A stretch of DNA of 22,388 nucleotides from an uncultured bacterium (GTDB lineage: Bacteria; Verrucomicrobiota; Lentisphaeria; Oligosphaerales; Oligosphaeraceae), in assembly GCA_900548225.1 (NCBI GenBank), contig URJM01000032.1, positions 1 to 22,388 on the forward strand, given 5' to 3'. The notes beneath the pieces were generated by a model. That model did not search any database, was not told the DNA's origin, and saw only the letters and a list, made by a program, of their open reading frames with translations. Shown here piece by piece: positions 6,194 to 14,009 of this stretch. Each line of letters opens with the position of its first letter. The stretch's first letter is position 1. The position numbers were made by a program, and so were the translations under genes.

Positions 6194-7327
6194 ATGTCTG
6201 ACAGAGAGCAATTTGAGTTTTACGTGACTGCGGCGCCGGGCACTGAGAAGGTGTTGCGTGACGAGTTAAGCGACCTTGGTTTTCGTTCTGCCCGCCTCAA
6301 TGCTGGCGGGATTCCCTTTCACGGGGTCATGGAGGATGGCTGGAAGGCCTGTCTTCACACCCGCGTGGGGCAGCGTGTCATGCTTGTCCTTGGGCGTTTT
6401 CCCGCCCAGTCCCTGGAGGAGCTTTACGAGCGTGCCCTGTCCTTGCCATTCGAGAGGTTTCTGACGCCTGAGCAGACCATTTCCTGCGGCGCCTTTGCGC
6501 ATCCGTCCTGCGGCGAGAATCCCGATTTTGTGGCTGTGAGGCTGAAGGACGCGATTGTCGACCGCCAGCGTCGCCTCTTCCACGGCGAGCGTTCGAGCGT
6601 TTCCCGGACCGATCCCGACCTCCGCGCATTTGCGTACTGGGGGCGTGACAGGGCGACGATTTACCTTGACATGTCCGGCGAGCCTCTTTTCAAGCGCGGG
6701 TACCGTGTCGCCGGCGGCGAGGCTCCTCTCAAGGAGACATTGGCCGCCGCAATCCTGCGCCTGACCGACTGGGACGGGCAGGCCCCGTTGCTGGATCCCA
6801 TGTGCGGTTCCGGGACTCTTCTCATCGAGGGCGCCATGTGGGCCGCGAATATTGCGCCCGGCATCTTCCGCCAGCGTTTTGGCTTTGAGCGCTGGGCATC
6901 CTTCGGGGCGCTTCAGGCCCAGGCGATGAAGGAACTCCGCGGCGCCGCAAGGCGTGGCGCCACCGGCCAGCTTCCCAAGATTGTGGGGTGCGACCTGGAT
7001 CCCAAGGTGCTTGAACTGGCGGCGCAGAATGCACGCAGCGCCGGGCTTGGCGGCAAGATTTCCTTCAGGTCGATACGGCTGAAGGAGTTGCAGAGCGACG
7101 GACAGAGGCGCCTGGTCGTTACAAATCCCCCATACGGAGTGCGACTCGACGCTGAAAACCGCCTCTACCAGGAATTTGGAAACGCGGTCGCCCGCATGAA
7201 GAACTGCCGTGTCGCGGTCCTTGCGGGGTCCCCCCAGTGTGTCCGGTGCATTCCCCTGCGCCCGGTGGAGCGTTTCCCGCTTAAGAACGGTAACATTGAC
7301 TGCCAGCTGACTATCTACGAGGTCTGA
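6194..7327 (+). CDS. rlmL: RlmL-type 23S rRNA (guanine-N2)-methyltransferase
   Basis: 377 aa, matching the N-terminal (RlmL) half of the E. coli RlmKL fusion, which makes m2G2445 in 23S rRNA. The N-terminus FEFYVTAAPGTEKVLRDEL and the following ferredoxin-like/THUMP segment (about residues 1-155, including FVAVRLKDAIVDR) bind RNA; GEPLFKRGYRVAGGEAPLKE marks the linker to the methyltransferase domain. The SAM-binding motif LLDPMCGSGTLLIEGA begins near residue 197, the acidic strand IVGCDLDPKVLELA near 270, and the catalytic NPPYG is at 311-315. The RlmK half (m7G2069) is absent, as is common outside gammaproteobacteria. No Shine-Dalgarno sequence: the 18-bp spacer before the ATG is T-rich. It is followed by uup after 5 bp. 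Target specificity is inferred from the family. Confidence 0.92.
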   Translation: MSDREQFEFYVTAAPGTEKVLRDELSDLGFRSARLNAGGIPFHGVMEDGWKACLHTRVGQRVMLVLGRFPAQSLEELYERALSLPFERFLTPEQTISCGAFAHPSCGENPDFVAVRLKDAIVDRQRRLFHGERSSVSRTDPDLRAFAYWGRDRATIYLDMSGEPLFKRGYRVAGGEAPLKETLAAAILRLTDWDGQAPLLDPMCGSGTLLIEGAMWAANIAPGIFRQRFGFERWASFGALQAQAMKELRGAARRGATGQLPKIVGCDLDPKVLELAAQNARSAGLGGKISFRSIRLKELQSDGQRRLVVTNPPYGVRLDAENRLYQEFGNAVARMKNCRVAVLAGSPQCVRCIPLRPVERFPLKNGNIDCQLTIYEV

Positions 7328-7332
7328 GAAAC

Positions 7333-9243
7333 ATGTCCGACCTCGATGCCAGTCCAGTTGTGCTGTCGGCAGAATCCCTCAGCGCGAATATCGGCGAGCG
7401 TCTTCTGATAGACGACCAGGAGTTCATACTCAGGGAGGGTGAGCGTGTCGGGCTTGTCGGCCGCAATGGAGCCGGCAAGTCGTCGCTCCTGAGAATCCTT
7501 GCGGGCCGCGACCACTTCTATTCCGGCGAAATCAGCTGCCGCAAACTTCTCAGGTGCGCCTATCTTCCACAGGCAATCGAACTGGATGACGCGCGGACGG
7601 TTCGGGAGAACATCCTTGACGGCGCACGGGCGACCCTTGAAATCGTCGCCAGGTATGAGCTTCACGACCCCAGGATGCGCCAGGAGGAGTTCGAGGAGCT
7701 GGAGAGGCAGATTGCCGCGCGGGATGGCTGGAATGTCGAAACCCGCATGAACGAGCTGGCCACATCCCTCTCGGTGCCGCCGTTGGACCGGCTGGCGGGA
7801 ACCCTTTCCGGCGGTGAAAAACGGCGCGTCGCAATCTGCCGGACACTCATCGACAAGCCTGAACTCCTGCTGCTTGACGAGCCGACGAACCACCTTGACA
7901 CGGAGACAATCGAGTGGCTGGAGGAGTATCTTGGGCGCCAGAGATGCACCTGCCTCTTCGTCACCCACGACAGATACTTCCTCGACCGTGTCTGCACCAG
8001 GATTCTAGAGCTCCAGAACGGGATTCTATACAGCTATCCAGGCAACTACAGCGAATTTCTGCGCAGGAAGGAGCTGCGGGAGGAGGAGGCGTCCCAGGCC
8101 GAGGAGGCCCGCCTGGCCTTCATCCGCCGCGAGATCGACTGGATACGCCGTGGCCCCAAGGCACGCGGCACCAAGTCGCGAAGCCGCATACAGCGGTTCC
8201 AGGAGGCCGTTGACGCGGGGCCGCCCCCCGAGGAGCGCGACGTCGAACTCCTCATGCCACCGCCGGCCCCCTTCGGGGACATAATCGTCAAACTGTCGGA
8301 TGTCGCCCTGGAACGTGGGGGCCACGCCCTCTTCAGCCATCTTTCGGTGGATTTCACACGGGGGATGCGGCTGGGAATCCTGGGCCGCAACGGACTTGGG
8401 AAGACCAGCCTGCTGAAGCTTCTGCTGGGGGAACTCCAGCCAACCTCGGGAAACGTGCGCATCGGTCCCAAGGTGGAGTTCAACTACGTGGACCAGCATC
8501 GCGCCTCCCTGAACGACGAAAGGACCGTCCTGGAGGAGATAGGGGAGGGCAACGATTTCGTCATGTTCGGCAACCGCAAGGTTGCGATTTGGACATATCT
8601 GCGGCGATTCCTCTTCCAGGACGAGGAGATTACGACGAAGGTGGGAGAGCTTTCAGGCGGTGAAAGGAACCGGCTGCTCCTGGCGAAGATTCTGAAGAGG
8701 GGGGGCAACTTCCTGCTGATGGACGAGCCGACCAACGACCTCGACCTGCCAACGCTGCGGCTGCTCGAGGAGTCGTTGATGGACTTTGGCGGTTGTGTCG
8801 CAGTGGTCTCCCACGACAGGTACTTTCTAAATAGAGTCTGCACGCATATCCTTGCATTCGAAGGAGATGGAAGGATATTTTTCCAGCCTGGCGACTATCA
8901 GTACTACTTGGAGAAGCGTGACGGGCGGCGCGCCCAGGAGCGTGCCGAGCCGCCGAGGAAGGAACCGTCCGCGGCGCCGTCTTCTTCTGCGAAGCAGGTC
9001 AGGAAGCCCCGCCTTAGCTGGAAGGAGCAGCGTGAGTTGGAGGGGATGGAGGAGTCGATTCTTGCGGCCGAGGAGAGGGTCTCCGAGATAGAGTCGATCT
9101 TTGCCGACGCCAACTTTCACGCCAAGTATGGGTCTCGCACATCCGAGTTGACGGCGGAGCTTGAGAGTGCCAAGCGCGACGTCGAGGCGAAGTACCAGCG
9201 GTGGCAGGAGCTCCTTGAGAAGTCCCAGGCCGCCGGGGCGTGA
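7333..9243 (+). CDS. uup: ABC-F family ATPase, Uup type
   Basis: 636 aa, with two ABC cassettes on one chain and no membrane segment, the hallmark of the ABC-F ribosome-associated class. Cassette 1 has Walker A GRNGAGKSS (43-51), signature LSGGEKRR near 158 and Walker B LLLLDEPTNHLD near 178-189. The interdomain linker includes the conserved FIRREIDWIRRGPKARGTKS. Cassette 2 has GRNGLGKTS near 350, LSGGERNR near 440 and LLMDEPTNDLDLPTLR near 461-475; the DLDLPTLR variant is typical of Uup. The C-terminal ~80 residues (KPRLSWKEQRELEGMEESI onwards) form the Uup-specific coiled coil. ABC-F proteins bind the ribosomal E site and rescue or prevent stalls; Uup also affects transposon excision and assembly in E. 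coli. It is 5 bp downstream of rlmL, so the two are probably co-transcribed. Confidence 0.95.
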   Translation: MSDLDASPVVLSAESLSANIGERLLIDDQEFILREGERVGLVGRNGAGKSSLLRILAGRDHFYSGEISCRKLLRCAYLPQAIELDDARTVRENILDGARATLEIVARYELHDPRMRQEEFEELERQIAARDGWNVETRMNELATSLSVPPLDRLAGTLSGGEKRRVAICRTLIDKPELLLLDEPTNHLDTETIEWLEEYLGRQRCTCLFVTHDRYFLDRVCTRILELQNGILYSYPGNYSEFLRRKELREEEASQAEEARLAFIRREIDWIRRGPKARGTKSRSRIQRFQEAVDAGPPPEERDVELLMPPPAPFGDIIVKLSDVALERGGHALFSHLSVDFTRGMRLGILGRNGLGKTSLLKLLLGELQPTSGNVRIGPKVEFNYVDQHRASLNDERTVLEEIGEGNDFVMFGNRKVAIWTYLRRFLFQDEEITTKVGELSGGERNRLLLAKILKRGGNFLLMDEPTNDLDLPTLRLLEESLMDFGGCVAVVSHDRYFLNRVCTHILAFEGDGRIFFQPGDYQYYLEKRDGRRAQERAEPPRKEPSAAPSSSAKQVRKPRLSWKEQRELEGMEESILAAEERVSEIESIFADANFHAKYGSRTSELTAELESAKRDVEAKYQRWQELLEKSQAAGA

Positions 9244-9301
9244 CCGGGGCGTGACCTGCCTGCCCTGCATTCAAGTTCTTGGATTGTCACTGCGCATCTG
9301 G

Positions 9302-9330
9302 TTATGGCTTGCGTGCGCACGGACTATATT
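9302..9330 (+). promoter_or_regulatory. Candidate clpC promoter with embedded palindrome
   Basis: TATATT (9325-9330) matches five of six -10 bases; TTATGG (9302-9307), 17 bp upstream, is a poor -35. A perfect 10-bp palindrome CGTGCGCACG (9312-9321) sits between them, where a repressor would block RNA polymerase. No CIRCE element or CtsR heptamer repeat was seen in the 152-bp gap 9244-9395. A strong ribosome-binding site, GGAGGAGG (9379-9386), follows, nine bases before the clpC ATG. Confidence 0.35.
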
Positions 9331-9395
9331 AACCTTTCTTTCCCAGTGTCTAGGATTGCGCTGGCGAGACGGGATTTTGGAGGAGGAAACAGAAT

Positions 9396-12167
9396 ATGTC
9401 AGAAGATAGCAACATCACACCACGTCAGTTTACGCCAAGGGCGCGCCAGGTGGTCGACTTGTCCCAGAGGTTTGCCCGCATGAACTCGAAGTCATGCGTC
9501 GGGACGGAACACCTGCTGATAGCGATTTTGAAGTCGAAGACGGCCATTTCGAAGAATTTCCTTGAGAAGCAGAATGTTGACGTCGACACATTGGTTTCGG
9601 ACATTATTGGCAGGCTTTCCAAGAAGCCCAAGGAGGTTCCGCCAGACTCCGGGGAGCCGTTGCCCTATTCCGCCCGTGCGCGCATGGTCATCGCCCTTTC
9701 CCTCAAGGAGGCGCTTTCGCTTGGATTTCAGTTCATCGGCGTCGAGCACCTTTTCCTGGCGATTTTGAAGGAGGACGGCGGCATTGCCGCGGATGTGCTT
9801 CGGGAGCATGGAATCACCTACGACGCCTTCCGCAAGTGGATTTACCAGACTCTGGATCCAAGGTACATCCCCGAGGATACCGTTGGGGAAATCGAGGGGG
9901 AGCCAGGCGCGGCGGGCGACTCCGCGGAGGCAGGCCCGGAGGATTCCGATGCGCCGCGGGGGCGCAACCGCCCGCTGAACGAGGAGGAGCGTGGCGGACG
10001 CGGCAGCGGCCGTGGAAGCGGCGGGCGCGGTGAACGCACGCCTGCGCTCAAGACATACGGGCGCGACCTGACCGAACTCGCCCGCCAGGGCAGGCTTGAT
10101 CCCGTGATTGGACGCGCCAGGGAGATTGACCGCATCATCCAGATTCTGAGCCGCAGGACCAAGAACAATCCCGTGCTGATTGGGGAGGCCGGCGTCGGCA
10201 AGACGGCGGTCGTCGAGGGGCTTGCCCAGGCGATTGTCTCGGGGAATGTGCCCGACAACCTGAAGAACTCCACCATCATCGCCCTGGATTTGAGCCTTCT
10301 TGTCGCGGGTTCGAAGTACCGCGGCCAGTTCGAGGAGCGCCTTAAGTCCGTCTTGAAGGAGACATTGGATGCCGGCAACATCATCCTCTTCATCGACGAG
10401 ATCCACACCATGGTCGGCGCAGGTGCCGGCGAGGGGACGATGGATGCGGCGAACATAATGAAGCCGGCCCTGTCCCGTGGTGAAATCCAGGCGATTGGAG
10501 CCACGACGATGAACGAGTACCGCAAGAGCATCGAGAAGGACTCCGCCCTTGAGCGCCGTTTCCAGTCGGTGATTCTCAACCCGCCGTCCGTCGAGGACAC
10601 AATCAAGATTCTCGAGGGGCTCAAGGGCAAATACGAGGAGTATCACTGCGTCGCGTATCCCGAGGAGAGCATCCGCACTGCGGTCAAGCTTGCCGACAGG
10701 TACATTCCCGCAAGGTTCTTCCCCGACAAGGCGATTGACGTGCTTGACGAGGCGGGGGCGCGCTCACGCGTCCACCTGGAGCATCGTCTCCCTGACGTGT
10801 CGGGGCTGGATGCCGCCATCAAGAAGGCCGAGGAGGAGAAGCTGGACGCGGCGATGAAGCAGGACTTCGAGGGGGCGGCGCGCTTCCGCGACAAGCAGGT
10901 CGAGCTTGAGAAGCAGCGTGCGGGGATTCTCGGCCAGTGGGAAAAGTCCAGCGACCATACGCGCCGCGTCATTAGCCCCGATGACATGCGCGCCGTCGTC
11001 GCGTCCATGACGGGGATTCCCCTCACCCGCATGGAGGAGAAGGAGGTGGAGCGCCTTGTCAAGATGGAGGACAACCTGCGCAAGGAGATCATCGGGCAGG
11101 ACGAGGCGATACACGCCGTCTGCCGTGCGCTCCGGCGTTCCCGCGCCGACCTGAAGGATCCCCGGCGCCCAATTGGAAGCTTCCTCTTCCTGGGGCCGAC
11201 GGGCGTCGGCAAGACCTACCTTGCGAAGAAGCTCGCCGAATCCATGTTCGGCGACGCGGACGCGCTCATCCGCATCGACATGTCCGAATACATGGACAAG
11301 TACAATGTCTCGCGCCTGGTCGGCGCCCCTCCCGGCTATGTCGGCTACGAGGAGGGAGGCCAGCTCACCGAGAAGATCCGGAGGCGCCCATACAGCGTCG
11401 TCCTGCTTGACGAACTTGAGAAGGCCCATCCCGACGTCAGCAACATCCTCCTCCAGATCTTCGAGGAGGGGCAGCTCACCGACGGCCTTGGCAGGACGGT
11501 CTCCTTCAGGAACGCGGTGATTGTGATGACCTCCAACGCAGGCGCGCAGCGTTTCTCGAAGCCGGCCAGCCTGGGGTTCGGCGCAGGGGACGAGGAGGCG
11601 GAAAACGCCGGCATGCGTGAAAGAATCCTTGAGATTGCGAAGAAGACCTTCCGGCCTGAATTCCTGAACAGGCTCGACGACATCATCGTCTTCCGCAGCC
11701 TTGGCCGTGACGACATCCGCAAGGTCATCGACCTGGAGGTGAGCGTCATTGCGAAGCGTCTTGCCGCGAAGGGGCGCGAGCTTTCCCTGACTCCCGCTGC
11801 GCTGGACTATGTCCTCGAGAAGGCGTACAGCACCGACTTTGGCGCCCGCGAGGTGCGCCGTGTCATCGAGCAGCAGATTGAGGATCCTCTTGCGGACCAG
11901 ATTCTTCTTCAGAAGGAGGGCTCCGAGACCGCCCGGATTGTCGTCGACCACCCGGAGGGCGCCACGTCCCTCGCCTTTTCCTTTCTTCCGGCTCTGAAGG
12001 CCCCTGAACGCCCCTCCATCGTTGAAATCGACGAGAACGGGAAGGCTCCTGCCGAAAAGGCGGAGCCAGAGCCGGTTCCCGCCCCGGCGGTCGAGGAAGA
12101 CGCCGCTGCGCCGAAGAAGCAGCGCAGGAAGCCCAGGGGGCACAAGACTCCTGAGGAGTCGAAGTAG
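9396..12167 (+). CDS. clpC: ATP-dependent Clp protease ATP-binding subunit ClpC
   Basis: 923-aa AAA+ unfoldase that feeds substrates to ClpP; ClpC proteins are usually about 810-850 aa. Two Clp-N repeats occupy residues 8-150. The first ATPase domain has Walker A GEAGVGKT (263-270) and Walker B LFIDE (331-335). A UVR-type coiled-coil segment (AAMKQDFEGAARFRDKQVEL, around 485-510) marks the ClpC class rather than ClpA or ClpB. The second ATPase domain has GPTGVGKT (600-607) and LLDELEKAHPDV near 669. The LGF loop (726-728), which docks on ClpP, is intact, so proteolytic partnership is expected. Excess length comes from an acidic then Arg-Gly-rich linker (about 158-216) and a charged C-terminal tail of about 55 residues ending in Lys/Arg-rich sequence. 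A strong GGAGGAGG site fixes the start. Confidence 0.96.
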   Translation: MSEDSNITPRQFTPRARQVVDLSQRFARMNSKSCVGTEHLLIAILKSKTAISKNFLEKQNVDVDTLVSDIIGRLSKKPKEVPPDSGEPLPYSARARMVIALSLKEALSLGFQFIGVEHLFLAILKEDGGIAADVLREHGITYDAFRKWIYQTLDPRYIPEDTVGEIEGEPGAAGDSAEAGPEDSDAPRGRNRPLNEEERGGRGSGRGSGGRGERTPALKTYGRDLTELARQGRLDPVIGRAREIDRIIQILSRRTKNNPVLIGEAGVGKTAVVEGLAQAIVSGNVPDNLKNSTIIALDLSLLVAGSKYRGQFEERLKSVLKETLDAGNIILFIDEIHTMVGAGAGEGTMDAANIMKPALSRGEIQAIGATTMNEYRKSIEKDSALERRFQSVILNPPSVEDTIKILEGLKGKYEEYHCVAYPEESIRTAVKLADRYIPARFFPDKAIDVLDEAGARSRVHLEHRLPDVSGLDAAIKKAEEEKLDAAMKQDFEGAARFRDKQVELEKQRAGILGQWEKSSDHTRRVISPDDMRAVVASMTGIPLTRMEEKEVERLVKMEDNLRKEIIGQDEAIHAVCRALRRSRADLKDPRRPIGSFLFLGPTGVGKTYLAKKLAESMFGDADALIRIDMSEYMDKYNVSRLVGAPPGYVGYEEGGQLTEKIRRRPYSVVLLDELEKAHPDVSNILLQIFEEGQLTDGLGRTVSFRNAVIVMTSNAGAQRFSKPASLGFGAGDEEAENAGMRERILEIAKKTFRPEFLNRLDDIIVFRSLGRDDIRKVIDLEVSVIAKRLAAKGRELSLTPAALDYVLEKAYSTDFGAREVRRVIEQQIEDPLADQILLQKEGSETARIVVDHPEGATSLAFSFLPALKAPERPSIVEIDENGKAPAEKAEPEPVPAPAVEEDAAAPKKQRRKPRGHKTPEESK

Positions 12168-12209
12168 GGCTTGGGAATCCAACGACAAAAACCACCACTC
12201 CACGCAAAG

Positions 12210-12968
12210 ATGGGCTACCAGTTGATTCTGCGTAAAAACACGGGGCAGGACGTCTCCGGACTCTTTGCGCGTGGAGTCTGCCTTGACTTTGACGGGCGGT
12301 CCTTTGAAGTTGGCGCCGGGCTGGGGCTTGCCGACGGGTATGTCCTGGAGTTTGTGGAAGACGGGCGCCAGGTCTCGGTTCACAACAAGGGGGCGCTGCC
12401 TGTCACGCTTGGTGACGGCGTTGCGGTTGCGCCTGGAGAGTCGGCTGTAATCCGCCATGGCGCCACGGTCGCCGCGGGCGAGACGGAGATCCACCTCTAC
12501 CAGCTGCGCCCCCGCCCCCGTCCGTCCCGCCTTGCCGGTGCGGTGGGCGTGGTCTCCATCGTCGGTGTCCTTGTGGCATTGTTCCTGGAGATTGGCGCGA
12601 TAGTCGGCCTGCCGTCGTTTTTGATTCGCAGCGACGCAGTCCGCACCCAGGTGGAGGTGCAGGAGTTGACCGACCGTGTGGACGAGCTTCGGAAGCGCCT
12701 CAACAGCCGTGAACTCGCCTCTGCGGTGGAGAAGGACTCCCTTTCCTCCGCGTACCTTTCTTCGTTGCAGGGTGAAATGGAACACCGTGTCGCATATCTC
12801 CGAAGGTATGCCGACTCCCTGACCCACGAGGAACGCCGCCAGCAGCTTGACAACCTTGACCGCCTGGAGAAGATTCTCGACAAGTTCTCCGAGTCCTCAG
12901 CAGTGACCCCGCCGCTTCCGGAAGTCCAGATTGACGACCCTGTCCGCCAGCTTATTGAAAACGAGTGA
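12210..12968 (+). CDS. Single-pass membrane protein with degenerate FHA-like N-terminal domain and coiled coil
   Basis: 252 aa from ATG 12210; the frame is open upstream to a TTG at 12171 but gives only a basic, unstructured extension. Residues 1-98 are beta-rich, and the end of this segment (VSVHNKGALPVTLGDGVAVA, then ESAVIRHG and TEIHLYQL) has the rhythm of a forkhead-associated domain: a conserved His/Asn region, a 'gdgvavapGe' turn and a final strand. The phosphothreonine-binding Arg/Ser set is not clear, so the domain may be only FHA-like. RPRPRPSR (100-107) precedes one membrane helix (about 108-134), implying the N-terminus is cytoplasmic. Residues 143-225 are heptad-rich coiled coil, probably periplasmic, followed by a Pro-rich tail. 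It starts 42 bp after clpC and ends 19 bp before rfaE1. Function unknown; no strong ribosome-binding site. Confidence 0.75.
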   Translation: MGYQLILRKNTGQDVSGLFARGVCLDFDGRSFEVGAGLGLADGYVLEFVEDGRQVSVHNKGALPVTLGDGVAVAPGESAVIRHGATVAAGETEIHLYQLRPRPRPSRLAGAVGVVSIVGVLVALFLEIGAIVGLPSFLIRSDAVRTQVEVQELTDRVDELRKRLNSRELASAVEKDSLSSAYLSSLQGEMEHRVAYLRRYADSLTHEERRQQLDNLDRLEKILDKFSESSAVTPPLPEVQIDDPVRQLIENE

Positions 12969-12987
12969 CAATACAACTCCGCTCCAA

Positions 12988-13995
12988 ATGACCAGATCTC
13001 TCACCGACATCCTTTCCTCCTTTCCGAGATGCCGCATAGGAGTCCTCGGCGACCTCATGCTTGACCGCTACTGCTGGGGGCAGGCAACGCGGATTTCCCA
13101 GGAGGCCCCCGTCCCCGTGGTGCTTGTCAAGCGTTCGACCCACGTGCCTGGCGGCGCGGCCAATGTCGCCAGGAACGTGCTGTCCCTGCGGGGGAAAGTC
13201 TCCGTCTTCGGATGCGTTGCCGACGACGAGGACGGGCGGATTCTCATCAGCCTGTTGAAGGACGGCGGCGCTGACACCACGGGCGTCTACGAGGTCGAGG
13301 GCGGCCACACCACTGTCAAGACCCGTGTGCTGGCAGGCAACCAGCAGGTCTTGCGTGTCGACCGGGAGTTTCCCGAGGAGATTACCGAGAAGCTCCGTGG
13401 CAAGATTCTCTCGAAGCTGGAGGCTTCCCTGAAGGCGGGCGAGCTTGACGCCCTGGTCATGGAGGACTACGCCAAGGGAGTCTTCACGAAGGAGTTCATG
13501 GAGCGCGCGGTGGAATTGGCGACCCATTACGGCGTCCTTTCGACCCTCGACCCCCACCCCGCCCACGGGTTTGACGTCAAGGGTCTTACCCTGATGACTC
13601 CGAATCGCATGGAGGCGTTTTCGCTGGCAGGCGTCACCTTCGAGGCCGGCATTGGCGACCCTGCCCATGATCTTCCGCTCAAGCACGTGGGGGATGTGCT
13701 GATGGGCAAGTGGAATGCCGAGATGCTTCTCGTCACGCTAGGCGCCGAGGGCATGGCGCTCTTCAGGAAGGAACGTTCCAAGCCTCTTGTTATTCCGACC
13801 CAGGCACGCCAGGTATTCGACGTGTCGGGGGCCGGCGACACGGTCATGGCGACCATGACGCTTGCGATTTGCGCCGGCGCGCCCGCCGCACAGGCCGCGT
13901 CTCTGGCGAACAGCGCCGCAGGGGTGGTTGTGGGATATGTCGGCACCAGGGCAATCGAGGCGGATGAGCTTCGGGAAGTCGTGAAGGGACGATAG
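12988..13995 (+). CDS. rfaE1: D-glycero-beta-D-manno-heptose-7-phosphate kinase (RfaE1/HldA type)
   Basis: 335-aa PfkB/ribokinase-fold sugar kinase. The N-terminal signature GDLMLDRYCWGQATRISQEA matches the RfaE domain I form (GDxMLDRYxxGxxxRISPEAPVPV), and the glycine-rich VPGGAANVARN is the PfkB signature 1. ATP-site and catalytic residues are in VSGAGDT, with the presumed catalytic base Asp284. The kinase phosphorylates D-glycero-D-manno-heptose 7-phosphate to the 1,7-bisphosphate for ADP-heptose, the inner-core LPS sugar. The cytidylyl/adenylyltransferase second domain of HldE is absent, so a separate HldC/RfaE2 is expected elsewhere in the genome. Start ATG 12988 lies 19 bp after the preceding gene and has no Shine-Dalgarno. 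The frame also opens earlier, at 12931, inside the upstream gene, but that start is unnecessary. Confidence 0.92.
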   Translation: MTRSLTDILSSFPRCRIGVLGDLMLDRYCWGQATRISQEAPVPVVLVKRSTHVPGGAANVARNVLSLRGKVSVFGCVADDEDGRILISLLKDGGADTTGVYEVEGGHTTVKTRVLAGNQQVLRVDREFPEEITEKLRGKILSKLEASLKAGELDALVMEDYAKGVFTKEFMERAVELATHYGVLSTLDPHPAHGFDVKGLTLMTPNRMEAFSLAGVTFEAGIGDPAHDLPLKHVGDVLMGKWNAEMLLVTLGAEGMALFRKERSKPLVIPTQARQVFDVSGAGDTVMATMTLAICAGAPAAQAASLANSAAGVVVGYVGTRAIEADELREVVKGR

Positions 13996-14009
13996 GAGTC
14001 CTGCCGCCA

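Noticed and set aside
9244..9395. CIRCE or CtsR operator upstream of clpC
   Set aside because: No TTAGCACTC/GAGTGCTAA pair or GGTCAAA-type direct repeat could be found; only a 10-bp palindrome is present.
10764..12827. 687-codon open frame antisense to clpC and the FHA-like gene
   Set aside because: It mirrors the strongly biased codons of genuine genes on the plus strand; no recognisable motifs, and clpC is certain.
12931..12987. Earlier start for the heptokinase inside the preceding gene
   Set aside because: The extra 19 residues are not part of the RfaE1 fold, and ATG 12988 gives the expected N-terminus.
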